Positions 54,196 through 63,397 of a stretch of 64,000 nt of DNA are shown here, in pieces. The stretch covers positions 62,001-126,000 of the forward strand of contig NZ_JADOTW010000003.1 in the NCBI RefSeq assembly GCF_015645095.1, read 5' to 3'. The translations under genes were made by a program, and so were the position numbers. Source of the DNA: Halomonas sp. 328. Its GTDB lineage: Bacteria; Pseudomonadota; Gammaproteobacteria; Pseudomonadales; Halomonadaceae. Numbering within the stretch: position 1 is the stretch's first letter; each line of letters opens with the position of its first letter. The notes beneath the pieces are model-generated. The model was not told where the DNA came from. It searched no databases and saw nothing but the letters and a program-made list of their open reading frames with translations.

Positions 54196-55224
54196 TTATC
54201 TTGCCAGTTCCCTTCTCACCATTTCCGCCCCGGCGCTCAATGCATCCAGCTTGGCCCTGGCCACCTGACGAGGCAAAGGCGCCATGCCGCAGTTAGTGCA
54301 AGGATACAGATTCTCGGCATCGACAAATTGCAGTGCCTTGCGCAGGGTGTTGGCCACCTCTTCCGGTGTTTCGATGGCATGGGTGGCGACATCGATCGCT
54401 CCCACCATGACCTTCTTGCCCCGGATGAGCTCAATGAGCTCCATGGGAACGCGAGAGTTGTGGCACTCCAGCGAGACGATATCGATATTGGACTGTTGCA
54501 GCTTGGGGAAGACTTCTTCGTACTGACGCCATTCCGTGCCGAGCGTGCTTTTCCAGTCCGTATTAGCCTTGATGCCATAGCCGTAGCAAATGTGCACGGC
54601 AGTCTCGCACTTCAGCCCCTCGATCGCCTTCTCCAGGGTGGCGATCCCCCAGTCATTCACCTCATCGAAGAACACATTAAAAGCCGGCTCGTCGAACTGG
54701 ATGATATCAACCCCGGCCTCCTCCAGTTCTCGCGCCTCCTGGTTGAGAATCTTGGCAAACTCCCAGGCGAGCTTTTCACGGCTTTTATAGTGACCATCAT
54801 ACAGGGTGTCGATCATGGTCATGGGGCCAGGCAGCGCCCACTTGATGGGTTGCGTGGTTTGCTCACGCAAGAACCTGGCGTCATCAACGAAAACCGGCTT
54901 CTGGCGAGACACCTCGCCGACCACCGAGGGAACGCTGGCATCGTAGCGGTCGCGAATCCTGACGGTTTCGCGCTTCTCGAAGTCGACGCCATTGAGGTGT
55001 TCGATAAAGGTCGTGACAAAATGTTGGCGCGACTGCTCGCCGTCACTGACGATGTCGATGCCCGCATGTTGCTGTTCGTGCAAGGCCAGACGCAAGGCGT
55101 CCTGCTTGCCTTCCGTCAGCCCCTCATCCTGCAGCTTCCAGGGTGACCACAGCACCTCCGGCTGTGCAAGCCAGGACGGCTTGGGGAGACTACCGGCAGT
55201 CGAGGTGGGTAACAGTTTTGCCAT
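54196..55224 (-). CDS. mesD: MesD-type folate-independent methionine synthase (core MetE)
   Basis: The protein has 342 residues and covers only the catalytic half of MetE. Zinc ligands are kept: His211 and Cys213 (VHICYGYG), Glu253 (VSLECHNS) and a Cys in PCTNCGM (309 or 312). It begins MAKLLPTSTAGSLPKPSW. Of the known core-MetE families, the one next to a DUF1852 gene is MesD, which makes methionine from homocysteine with an unknown methyl donor and depends on oxygen and MesX. The start at 55224 is 25 bases after mesX; the longer frame overlaps mesX. Confidence 0.92.
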   Translation of the reverse strand: MAKLLPTSTAGSLPKPSWLAQPEVLWSPWKLQDEGLTEGKQDALRLALHEQQHAGIDIVSDGEQSRQHFVTTFIEHLNGVDFEKRETVRIRDRYDASVPSVVGEVSRQKPVFVDDARFLREQTTQPIKWALPGPMTMIDTLYDGHYKSREKLAWEFAKILNQEARELEEAGVDIIQFDEPAFNVFFDEVNDWGIATLEKAIEGLKCETAVHICYGYGIKANTDWKSTLGTEWRQYEEVFPKLQQSNIDIVSLECHNSRVPMELIELIRGKKVMVGAIDVATHAIETPEEVANTLRKALQFVDAENLYPCTNCGMAPLPRQVARAKLDALSAGAEMVRRELAR

Positions 55225-55249
55225 GATGGAAGATCTCGTGATGGATGAA

Positions 55250-56233
55250 TCAAAGGGCGTAGTTAGCGGACCATTGCTCAAGCACAGCGCGGTAGGGCTT
55301 GATGAAGTTCTCTTCAACGAACTTGCCCTGCTCCGTCGCTAGCCGACTACGCTCCTCCCGGTCATAATCGATCTTGGTCACCGAGTAGTCCTGTCTCTCC
55401 AGGCTTGGCTGGTAGTACTTTCCCGCCACCGAGTTGGCATTGTAGATTTCCGGGCGATAGATTTTCTGGAAAGTATCCATGGTGCTGATGGTGCCGATCA
55501 GCTCAAGATTGGTGTAATCACCAAGCAGGTCGCCCTGGAAATAGAAGGCCAAAGGCGCCACGCTACCCGGAGGCATGAAGTAGCGAACCTTCATCCCCAT
55601 CTTCCTGAAGTATTCATCAGTCAATGAGTACTCTTCCTGCAGGTACTCGACGCCCAGCACGGGATGCTGGTTTTCTGTCCGGTGATAGGTCTTGGTGCTC
55701 GACACACTGATACAAATGACAGGAGGCTTCTTGAAGTGCTCCTTGTAGGTATCAGAATTCACGAAGGCCTTGAACAGCTTGCCATGTAACACGCCGAAAT
55801 CTTCCGGAACGCTGAATGCGTCCTGATGCTTGTTGTGCTCCTTCAGCAGCAGGCTGAAGTCGTAGTCTCGCACATAAGAGGAAAAGTTGTTCCCCGTGAT
55901 GCCTTCAATCCTCTCATTGGTTTTCTTATCGATGATGCTCGTCTTCAAGATCTCGATAATGGGAAGGATGCCATCCTTCGAGGCAGCATCCATGGCCACC
56001 TCAACAGAAATGATATCAAGCTCGAGGGTATAGCGGTCTCCCTTGGGGTTATCCCAATCCGCCATGGCATTGAAACGGTTGTCAATCATCCTCAGGGTAT
56101 TGCGCAAATTCTCTTCGCGCTTCTCCCCTCTGGCCAGGTTGGCAAAGTTGGTAGTGATGCGAGTATTATCCGACGGCTGATAATTCTCATCGAAACGAAT
56201 ACTCTTAACGGCAAATGTAAAATCGCTGTTCAT
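55250..56233 (-). CDS. mesX: MesX (DUF1852), partner of MesD
   Basis: The protein has 327 residues and starts MNSDFTFAVKSIRFDENY at 56233, an opening typical of DUF1852. Characteristic stretches include RITTNFANLARGEKREENLRN and DYDFSLLLKEHNKHQD. MesX is needed for MesD activity; its chemistry is unsettled. Base composition is visibly lower in GC than that of most neighbours, suggesting the mesXD pair arrived by transfer. It is the first gene of the pair. Confidence 0.92.
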   Translation of the reverse strand: MNSDFTFAVKSIRFDENYQPSDNTRITTNFANLARGEKREENLRNTLRMIDNRFNAMADWDNPKGDRYTLELDIISVEVAMDAASKDGILPIIEILKTSIIDKKTNERIEGITGNNFSSYVRDYDFSLLLKEHNKHQDAFSVPEDFGVLHGKLFKAFVNSDTYKEHFKKPPVICISVSSTKTYHRTENQHPVLGVEYLQEEYSLTDEYFRKMGMKVRYFMPPGSVAPLAFYFQGDLLGDYTNLELIGTISTMDTFQKIYRPEIYNANSVAGKYYQPSLERQDYSVTKIDYDREERSRLATEQGKFVEENFIKPYRAVLEQWSANYAL

Positions 56234-56626
56234 CGGGATGCACCATCCTGGTTCCTGAGATATGAATCTAAGGCATCTGTCTATTGTGTCGCCTGTCAAC
56301 GCTGCGCTTTGGATCGTCGCTGGTTCACTTATTCGAGTGCGCCAGCTCCGGCATAAGAGAAGCCGAAGTTGCGGACCAGTGCCCGGCGAGTACGCCGCTG
56401 ACGAGATAATGAAGGGGATTATCGAGCCCAGCCAATCATGAGTAAAGCTGAAGATTTTCATGGCCAACATCAATTTCATTCATGGTGGGTCACGGTGCCT
56501 CGTCTTCACCGACGCGACCCAGCAGCGCGATGCCTACAGTTTTCCCCCGACTCGCCGATAGAGCATTGACCAATCGGTCAACACAAGCGCACCCGTCCTG
56601 AGGGTGCGCCAGCCAGGGGAATAACA
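56234..56626. promoter_or_regulatory. Divergent intergenic region between mesX and the chemoreceptor
   Basis: 393 bases without a gene, relatively AT-rich on the mesX side. Near the chemoreceptor there is a dyad TTGACC-AATC-GGTCAA (56566-56581) and a perfect 8-bp hairpin GCGCACCC/GGGTGCGC (56587-56609) ending 17 bases before the ATG. The dyad could be a repressor site and the hairpin a leader structure. No methionine-related riboswitch was recognised upstream of mesX. Confidence 0.4.
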
Positions 56627-58513
56627 ATGAAGCACCTGACGATTGCCAAGAAACTGCTGATCGGCATCGGCCTGAGCATGATCCTGATCGTCGGCGGGGT
56701 GACGGCCATTCAGTATCACCTGTTCAGCGACCTGATCACCGACCGGGTCACCGGCGCCGAGCTGCCGGCCACCCTCGAAAGCATTCGCAATGACATCGAC
56801 GCCACCCTGACCGGGCCGATCACCACGGCCCGGGGCCTGGCCGATAACGGCTACCTGCGGGAGTGGCTGGCCCGGGGCGAATCCCGGGCGGAAGGCGAAC
56901 GCGCCGTGGCTCACCTCGAACGGCTGCAGCAACGCACCGGAGCCAATACCGTCTTCTATGTGTCGGCGCTCAGCGGCAACTACTACACCGCCGAGGGCAT
57001 CGCCCGCACCCTGAACCGGGAACAGGACGCCTGGTTCTATCGCCTGGTCGAGGGGGCCGACGCCCCCGAGCACACCCTGGATATCGACTCCGAAGGCGGC
57101 GAGCTGAAGGTCTTTATCAACCACGTGATCGAACTGGACGGCGAGCGCGTGGGGATCGCCGGGGTCGGCTATGCCCTGGACGCCATGGCCGAGACGATCA
57201 GCGACTACCGGCTCGGCGAGTCCGGCATGGTGTTCCTGGCGAACCGGGATGGCCGGATCAGCGTGCACCCCGACGGCGCCGCCATGGCCGATCGGCCGGT
57301 GGCGGAACTGCCCGGCTGGGAGACCCAAGCCGCCGAGCTGCTGGCGGGGACGGGCTATCGCGACGCCACCCTCACCGACGCGCACGGCGCCGAACAGCTG
57401 GTCGCGGCCATCGACGTGCCCGGCACCGACTGGGTCGTCTTCGCCCAGATACCGCGCAGCGAACTGTTCGCCGACCTCAATCGGGCGGTGCTGCGGATCA
57501 TCCTGATCGTGGCCCTGGTCATGCTGGCGAGCCTGGCGGCCCTCGCCCTGCTGCTGCGCACCCTGTTCCGCCCCATTCGACGCACCGCGGAGGCCATGGG
57601 CGAGATCGCCGCCGGCGATGGCGACCTGACCCTGCGCCTCCCCGTGCGGGGCCGGGACGAAGCGAGCGAACTCGCCATTCAGTTCAACGCCTTCGCCGAC
57701 AAGATGCATGACGTGCTGGCCCGGGTCAGGAGCAGCAGCGACGCCGTGCGCCACGCCGCCCAGGAGATCGCCAGCGGCGGCCGGGACATGGCGCGACGCA
57801 CCGACCAGGCGGCCTCCAGCCTGCAGCAGACCTCGGCCTCGATGGAACAGATCACCGGCACGGTGGAAAACACCTCGGCCTCGTCCGGCGAGGCCAACCG
57901 GCTCTCGCAATCCGCCGCCGAGCTGGCCCAAGGCACCGGCGACACCGTCTCCCGGGTGGTGACCACCATGGGCGAGATCCAGCACGCCGCCGAGCGAATC
58001 GGCGACATCATCAAGGTCATGGACGACATCGCCTTCCAGACCAACCTGCTGGCGCTCAACGCCTCGGTGGAAGCGGCCCGTGCCGGCGAAAGCGGCAAGG
58101 GCTTCGCCGTGGTGGCGGACGAGGTTCGCCAGCTCGCCACCCGCAGCGCCCAGGCCTCACGGGATATCCGCGGCCTGATCGACGCCTCCGGCGAGAAGGT
58201 CCGGGGCGGCACCCACCTGGTGCGCGACGCCGGCAGCGCCATGCACGACCTCGTCGAGGTGGTGAAGCGCGTGGCGGGCATGCTGGGCGAGATCAGCCAC
58301 GCCACCACCGAGCAGAGCGATGGCATCGGCCAGGTCAACATCTCCGTGGCCGAACTCGACCGCATGACCCAGCAGAACGCCTCGCTGGCGGAGGAGTCCA
58401 CCGCCGCCGCCGAGCAGCTGCGCGAACAGGCCGACCGCCTCGCGGAGCTGGTCGGCAGCTTCACGCTCAAGGACGAACCAAGGGAAAACCAGCGGATTCC
58501 GGCGCTGGCATAG
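56627..58513 (+). CDS. Methyl-accepting chemotaxis protein
   Basis: The protein has 628 residues. The first transmembrane helix is at about 8-28, a double-Cache-like periplasmic sensor runs to about 280 (VFYVSALSGNYYTAEG, MVFLANRDGRISVHPDG), and a second helix at about 287-310 is followed by HAMP. The cytoplasmic signalling domain has the highly conserved hairpin tip IAFQTNLLALNASVEAARAGE. The C-terminus (QRIPALA) carries no recognisable CheR-binding pentapeptide. The ligand is unknown. GGGGA lies 8 bases before the ATG. Confidence 0.95.
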   Translation: MKHLTIAKKLLIGIGLSMILIVGGVTAIQYHLFSDLITDRVTGAELPATLESIRNDIDATLTGPITTARGLADNGYLREWLARGESRAEGERAVAHLERLQQRTGANTVFYVSALSGNYYTAEGIARTLNREQDAWFYRLVEGADAPEHTLDIDSEGGELKVFINHVIELDGERVGIAGVGYALDAMAETISDYRLGESGMVFLANRDGRISVHPDGAAMADRPVAELPGWETQAAELLAGTGYRDATLTDAHGAEQLVAAIDVPGTDWVVFAQIPRSELFADLNRAVLRIILIVALVMLASLAALALLLRTLFRPIRRTAEAMGEIAAGDGDLTLRLPVRGRDEASELAIQFNAFADKMHDVLARVRSSSDAVRHAAQEIASGGRDMARRTDQAASSLQQTSASMEQITGTVENTSASSGEANRLSQSAAELAQGTGDTVSRVVTTMGEIQHAAERIGDIIKVMDDIAFQTNLLALNASVEAARAGESGKGFAVVADEVRQLATRSAQASRDIRGLIDASGEKVRGGTHLVRDAGSAMHDLVEVVKRVAGMLGEISHATTEQSDGIGQVNISVAELDRMTQQNASLAEESTAAAEQLREQADRLAELVGSFTLKDEPRENQRIPALA

Positions 58514-58731
58514 TCCTACGAACCAGATGAGAAATCGAAGGCGGCGACATGGAGGTCGCGCACCTCATCACCCATCCGGAGCAGTCTGGCAGGAGGGTTA
58601 CACAGCCCGAACGAGAGCAGCCAGCCTGGCAGCAATGAAAAACAGCTCCCCGTGGCCAGCCCCGTCCCGGTTTCCACCAATCCTCCGTGGCCTTCTTCCT
58701 CCAAGTTTGGTGAGATAGGCACCTGTCACCA

Positions 58732-58750
58732 CGGCCGCCTGCTGCGGCCG
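58732..58750 (+). terminator. Small hairpin before hsdM
   Basis: CGGCCGC/GCGGCCG, 7 bp with a 5-base loop, lies 27 bases upstream of hsdM. The remainder of 58514-58776 between the chemoreceptor and hsdM shows no gene or clear site. Confidence 0.35.
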
Positions 58751-58776
58751 GCTTATCGTATAGGGAACCGCTTTAC

Positions 58777-61203
58777 ATGATCCTCACCCTTAACCAGCTC
58801 GAGCGGCACCTCTTCAGGGCCGCCGACATCCTGCGCGGGCGCATGGACGCCTCGGAGTTCAAGGAGTACATCTTCGGTATGCTCTTCCTGAAGCGCTGCT
58901 CGGACGTCTTCGAGCAGCGCCAGGAGGAGGTCCGCGAGCAGCTCAAGCAGGCCGGGGCCGGGGAGATCGATATCGCTCACCAGGTCGAGTTCCCCGACTG
59001 GTATCGCGCCACCTTCTACGTGCCGCCGCAGTCACGCTGGCAGCACCTGCTGAAGGAGGCCCATCAGGGTGTCGGCAGTGCGCTCAACAAGGCGCTGGCC
59101 GGCCTGGAGGAGCACAACCCCAGCCTCGCCGGGGTGCTGGAGCACATCGACTTCACTCGCAAGGTGGGCTCCACCACCCTGCCGGACAAGAAGCTCCGGG
59201 ATCTAATCGTTCACTTCAGCGAGTACCGGCTGCGCAACGAGGACTTCGAGTTCCCCGACCTGCTGGGCGCCGCCTACGAGTACCTGATCCGCGACTTCGC
59301 CGACTCTGCCGGCAAGAAGGGCGGCGAGTTCTACACCCCGCGCCCGGTGGTCCGCATGATGGTGCGGCTGATGGACCCCCAGGAGGGCCACAGCGTCTAC
59401 GACCCCTGTATGGGCTCCGGCGGTATGCTGATCCTCGCCAAGGAGTACCTGGAGGAGCAGGGCGGCGACCCGCGGCGGCTCAACCTCTTCGGCCAGGAGG
59501 CCTCCGGCTCGGTGTGGGCCATCGCCAAGATGAATATGCTGCTGCACGGGGTGAGCAGCGCCGATCTGCGCAACGATGACACCCTGACGGACCCGAAACA
59601 TATCGTGGAAAACGGCGAGCTGAGGCGCTTCGACCGCATCCTCACCAACCCGCCCTTCTCCATCGGCTACACGCCGAGCCAGCACTTCCCGGAGCGCTTC
59701 CACTACGGCAGCGTGCCGGAGGGGGCCAAGAAGGCCGACCTGATGTTCCTGCAGCACATGGTCGCCTGCCTCAAGTCCGACGGCCGCCTGGCCACCGTCA
59801 TGCCCCACGGCGTGCTGTTCCGCGGCGGCGACGAGAAGCGCATCCGCGCCGGGATGCTGGAAGACGACCTGGTGGAGGCGGTGATCGGCCTGGCCCCCAA
59901 CCTCTTCTACGGCACCGGCATCCCGGCGAGCATCCTGGTGCTGCGCGGCAAGGGCGCCAAGCCCGAGGAGCGCCAGGGCAAGGTGCTGTTCATCAACGCC
60001 GACCGCGAGTTCTTTGAGGGCCGTGCCCAGAACTACCTGCTGCCCGAGCACATCGAGAAGATCGCCAGCACCTATGACGCCTTCGAGGACGTGCCCGGCT
60101 TCGCCCGGGTGGTGCCCATCAAAGAGCTGCGCGACAACGACTACAACCTCAACATCCGCCGCTACGCCGACAACACCCCGCCGCCGGAGCCCCAGGACGT
60201 GCGCGCCCACCTGAAGGGTGGCGTGCCGGTGGCCGAGATCGACGCCAGGCGCCCGCTGTTCGACGCCCAGGGCCTCGACCCCATGGTGCTCTTTACCCCC
60301 AGGGCGAGCGCCCCCGACTATGTGGACTTCGCTGAGCACCTGAGCGAGAAGCGCGACCTCAAGCCCGCCATCGAGGCCGACGCCGGCCTGCAGCAGAAGG
60401 AGGCCAGCGTGATGGCCGCCTTCGAGGCCTGGTGGGCCGAGCACGGCGGCAGCATCACCGGGTTGACCGGCAACGGCGGTCGCCTCACCCAGCTGCGCGA
60501 CGAGCTGCTGGGCAGCTTCACGTCGGCCCTGGAGCCCACCGCCATGCTCGATCGCTTCGCGGTGCGCGGCATCATCGCGGGCTTCTGGTTCGACAACAAG
60601 AACGAGTTCCGCACCCTGCAGGCCCGCGGCTGCCTGGGCGTGGTGGACGCCTGGCGCACCAGTATCTTGAGCCTCTTGGAGGACGAGCAGAGCAAGGCCA
60701 ACCCGCTGGATCACCGTCTGGTCCACTTCCTGCTGGAGGAGTACGTGGCCGAGCTCGAGGTACTCGCCGCCCGCAAGGCGGAGCTGGATGCCCGGATCAA
60801 GGCCGCCGAGGCCAAGCCCGAGGGCGATGACGGCGACGAGTCAGAAGAGAGCGATGGCGGGGACGACGACACCCCCCCGCCGGAGCAGATCAAGGCCTGG
60901 AAGAGCCAGCGCACCCAGTTGAGGAAGCAGCACAAGGCCAAGGTGGCCAGCTTCGAGACCCACCTCAACGCCGCGGTAGACGCCTTGGACGAACCCGCCG
61001 CCGCCGAGTTGGTCGGCACTATCCTACATAACGACCTCAAGGGCATCCTCAAGCGCTATATCCGCCAGCAGCGCCAGCAGGTGATCGCCGCCTTCGAGAC
61101 CTGGTGGGACAAGTACCGGGTGACGCTGGCCGATATCGAGGCCGAGCGCGATACCGCCGCCAAGGAGCTGCAGCAGTATCTGGAGGGGCTGGGGTATGTT
61201 TGA
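58777..61203 (+). CDS. hsdM: Type I restriction-modification DNA methyltransferase subunit (HsdM)
   Basis: The protein has 808 residues. The N-terminal HsdM helical domain (about 1-150) leads to the methyltransferase: [11 protein letters not shown], motif [10 protein letters not shown] from Asp209, motif IV NPPF at 291-294. The C-terminus (about 500-808) is long and charged, with coiled-coil stretches and an Asp/Glu/Ser-rich linker near 685-710; many HsdM proteins end near 500. It makes N6-methyladenine at the site chosen by HsdS. It overlaps hsdS by 8 bases. hsdR is not in the window and probably lies beyond darG. Confidence 0.95.
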   Translation: MILTLNQLERHLFRAADILRGRMDASEFKEYIFGMLFLKRCSDVFEQRQEEVREQLKQAGAGEIDIAHQVEFPDWYRATFYVPPQSRWQHLLKEAHQGVGSALNKALAGLEEHNPSLAGVLEHIDFTRKVGSTTLPDKKLRDLIVHFSEYRLRNEDFEFPDLLGAAYEYLIRDFADSAGKKGGEFYTPRPVVRMMVRLMDPQEGHSVYDPCMGSGGMLILAKEYLEEQGGDPRRLNLFGQEASGSVWAIAKMNMLLHGVSSADLRNDDTLTDPKHIVENGELRRFDRILTNPPFSIGYTPSQHFPERFHYGSVPEGAKKADLMFLQHMVACLKSDGRLATVMPHGVLFRGGDEKRIRAGMLEDDLVEAVIGLAPNLFYGTGIPASILVLRGKGAKPEERQGKVLFINADREFFEGRAQNYLLPEHIEKIASTYDAFEDVPGFARVVPIKELRDNDYNLNIRRYADNTPPPEPQDVRAHLKGGVPVAEIDARRPLFDAQGLDPMVLFTPRASAPDYVDFAEHLSEKRDLKPAIEADAGLQQKEASVMAAFEAWWAEHGGSITGLTGNGGRLTQLRDELLGSFTSALEPTAMLDRFAVRGIIAGFWFDNKNEFRTLQARGCLGVVDAWRTSILSLLEDEQSKANPLDHRLVHFLLEEYVAELEVLAARKAELDARIKAAEAKPEGDDGDESEESDGGDDDTPPPEQIKAWKSQRTQLRKQHKAKVASFETHLNAAVDALDEPAAAELVGTILHNDLKGILKRYIRQQRQQVIAAFETWWDKYRVTLADIEAERDTAAKELQQYLEGLGYV

Positions 61204-62416
61204 GCCACTCGGAAAATTGATCAGGCTCGAATATGGGCAAGCATTACCTTCTGAACAAAGAACTGGATACGGCTACCCAGTTTTTGGCTCGAATGGTGTT
61301 GTGGGATACCACGAACAACCCTTGGTCACTGGTCCCGGCATTGTCGTCGGAAGAAAGGGAAGTGTCGGGAAGGCTGCATGGTCTGAAGTCGGCTTTTGGC
61401 CAATTGATACTACCTATTACGTTGAATCTCAAGGCTGTGATATCTCATGGGCTTATCGAGTCCTGGACTGGCTTCCGCTTCAAGATCTAGACACCTCAAC
61501 CGGCGTCCCGGGTCTAAATAGAAACGATGTTTATGAAATTTCCGTTTTTGTCCCGTGTAAGAAAGAGCAGGAGGTAATAGCGAGAACCCTCGACAACCTC
61601 GATATCCAGATCCAGAAGACTGAGGCGCTGATCGCCAAACTGGAGAAGGTCAAGGAGGGCCTGCTCCACGACCTGCTGACCCGCGGCATCGACGAGCATG
61701 GCCGGCTCCGGCCCAGACCCGAGCAGGCGCCGGAGCTCTACAAGGAGTCACCGTTGGGGTTGATTCCGAGGGAGTGGGAGGCTCGTCCGTTTGGTGACTC
61801 TATCGAGAAAGTAATCGACTATCGTGGAAGAACCCCAAAGAAACTAGGAATGGACTGGGGGGGCGGTGATATTCTCGCTCTTTCCGCTAATAATGTTCAA
61901 CCGGGCGCTATAGACACCAGCCGGGAGGCCTACTTTGGCGGGTCTCGACTTTACCGCAGATGGATGGCAAGTGGTGACGTCAAAAGAGGTGATGTTCTCC
62001 TCACCATGGAGGCACCTCTAGGGAATATCGCCAAAATCCCTGACGATGCCAAATACATTCTTAGCCAACGTGTTATAGCCCTTCGGTTTAATAGAGATTT
62101 CGCTCTTAACGACTTCATTTTTTGGGTCATGCAGAGTGCCGATTTCCAGAAAGCAATGAAAGAGCGATCAACTGGCAGCACCGCTGCTGGAATACAGCGC
62201 GCTGAGCTTTTCAAGCTATCCCTAAAACTTCCCCCACTCGAAGAGCAGAAGCTGATCTCAATAAAAATATCTTCTTTGGGCACTCGGTTACGAAATGAAC
62301 TGACTGCATTAGGAAAGTTGAGAGAAGAAAAATCCGGTCTCATGGACGACCTCCTTACCGGCCACGTCCGCGTCACCCCGCTGCTCGACCAGGCCCAGGC
62401 CACCACCCCGGCATAG
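61196..62416 (+). CDS. hsdS: Type I restriction-modification specificity subunit (HsdS)
   Basis: The protein has 406 residues with two target-recognition domains (about 1-120 and 190-355), separated by a helical spacer ([31 protein letters not shown]) and followed by a second helical repeat ([23 protein letters not shown]). The two recognition parts are distinctly AT-richer than the spacer and C-terminus, showing exchange of recognition domains. The first domain is shorter than usual. The protein should direct HsdM and HsdR to a bipartite DNA site. Confidence 0.94.
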   Translation: MFEPLGKLIRLEYGQALPSEQRTGYGYPVFGSNGVVGYHEQPLVTGPGIVVGRKGSVGKAAWSEVGFWPIDTTYYVESQGCDISWAYRVLDWLPLQDLDTSTGVPGLNRNDVYEISVFVPCKKEQEVIARTLDNLDIQIQKTEALIAKLEKVKEGLLHDLLTRGIDEHGRLRPRPEQAPELYKESPLGLIPREWEARPFGDSIEKVIDYRGRTPKKLGMDWGGGDILALSANNVQPGAIDTSREAYFGGSRLYRRWMASGDVKRGDVLLTMEAPLGNIAKIPDDAKYILSQRVIALRFNRDFALNDFIFWVMQSADFQKAMKERSTGSTAAGIQRAELFKLSLKLPPLEEQKLISIKISSLGTRLRNELTALGKLREEKSGLMDDLLTGHVRVTPLLDQAQATTPA

Positions 62417-62462
62417 ACCGGGGCTTCCATAACATCAGGACCACACCGCACAGGGAACCGCC

Positions 62463-62768
62463 ATGACCACCTTCGACAGCTCTCTTGCAACGTTCAGGCG
62501 CTCGCTGCCGCTCTTGCAGAAGGCCGAGCTCAAGGACATCACCACCGGCAAGATCCAGCTCCCCGACTTCCAGCGCGGCTGGGTGTGGGACGACGACCAC
62601 GTGCAGAGCCTGCTGGTCAGCATCGCCCGCTCCTTCCCGGTGGGGGCGGTGATGCTGATGGAGACCGGCGGAGAAGTGCGCTTCGAGACGCGCCCGGTGG
62701 AGGGCATCGACCCCGACAGCGTGACCAAGGAGCCGGACCAGTGGCGACCGATCTCTCTCGCAGCTTGA
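62463..62768 (+). pseudogene. Truncated DUF262 (GmrSD-like) gene, N-terminal fragment
   Basis: 101 codons starting MTTFDSSLATFRRSLPLLQ match the beginning of DUF262 proteins, including LPDFQRGWVWDDDHVQSLLVSI, the family's usual PxxQRxxVW block. The frame stops at 62768 right where the conserved DGQQR catalytic motif would be expected, and the sequence runs directly into darT. The rest of the gene is missing, so this is a remnant. It still may be translated and its end carries the ribosome-binding site of darT. Confidence 0.8.
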
Positions 62769-63397
62769 ACTCTCGGAAGGCGCTGATCTTCAGGATCACG
62801 CATCGTGACAACCTGCCGTGGCTACTGGCGCATGGCCTCTATTGCCGTTCGGCAGCGGAGCAGGACCCTGGCTTTGTCACCATCGGGAATCGCGACCTGA
62901 TAGGGCGCCGGGCAACACGAGACGTCCCGCCCCCTCCGGGTGGCACTCTCAGCGACTATATCCCCTTCTACTTCACGCCAGCTTCGCCCATGTTGCTCAA
63001 CATCGTGACCGGCCGCGGCGTGCCCATTCAGCGCAAGGAAGACATCCTGGTGCTGGTCTGCTCACTGCCACGCTTGCAGGAGATAGGTTCGGCCTTTGTC
63101 TTCACCGACCGCCACGCCTACCTGCCCATGGCCCGTTTTAGCAGCCAGCTGGTGGATCTAGAAGAGTTCGTGCCATGGCCGCTGCTGCAGGCACAGGACT
63201 TCAGTCGGGACCGGGAGGACCCGGAGAAGACCGAGCGTTATCAGGCAGAGGCCCTGATTCATCACCACCTCCCGGCCTCGGCACTGCTGGGTATTGGCAC
63301 GTATACTGACGAGGTGCGAGCCGCCGTCGAAGTACAGGTGGCGGCACACCAGCTTCCGCTGAAGGTGGTAACACGACCCAACTGGTTCTTCCGATGA
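62741..63397 (+). CDS. darT: DarT-like DNA ADP-ribosyltransferase toxin
   Basis: The protein has 218 residues from a GTG at 62741, with AAGGAG 8 bases upstream. The DarT (DUF4433) pattern is seen: [22 protein letters not shown] with the NAD-binding residues, [13 protein letters not shown], and the catalytic Glu170 in [12 protein letters not shown]. DarT adds ADP-ribose to thymidine in single-stranded DNA, blocking replication and phage growth. It begins inside the DUF262 remnant in another frame and overlaps darG by ATGA. Confidence 0.93.
   Translation: MATDLSRSLNSRKALIFRITHRDNLPWLLAHGLYCRSAAEQDPGFVTIGNRDLIGRRATRDVPPPPGGTLSDYIPFYFTPASPMLLNIVTGRGVPIQRKEDILVLVCSLPRLQEIGSAFVFTDRHAYLPMARFSSQLVDLEEFVPWPLLQAQDFSRDREDPEKTERYQAEALIHHHLPASALLGIGTYTDEVRAAVEVQVAAHQLPLKVVTRPNWFFR

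Noticed and set aside
56234-56500. SAM- or methionine-responsive riboswitch upstream of mesX
   Set aside because: No conserved riboswitch core or matching stems could be recognised by eye in the leader.
62463-62768. DUF262 frame as a complete small gene
   Set aside because: It lacks the catalytic DGQQR region and ends exactly at the darT junction, so it is treated as a remnant.
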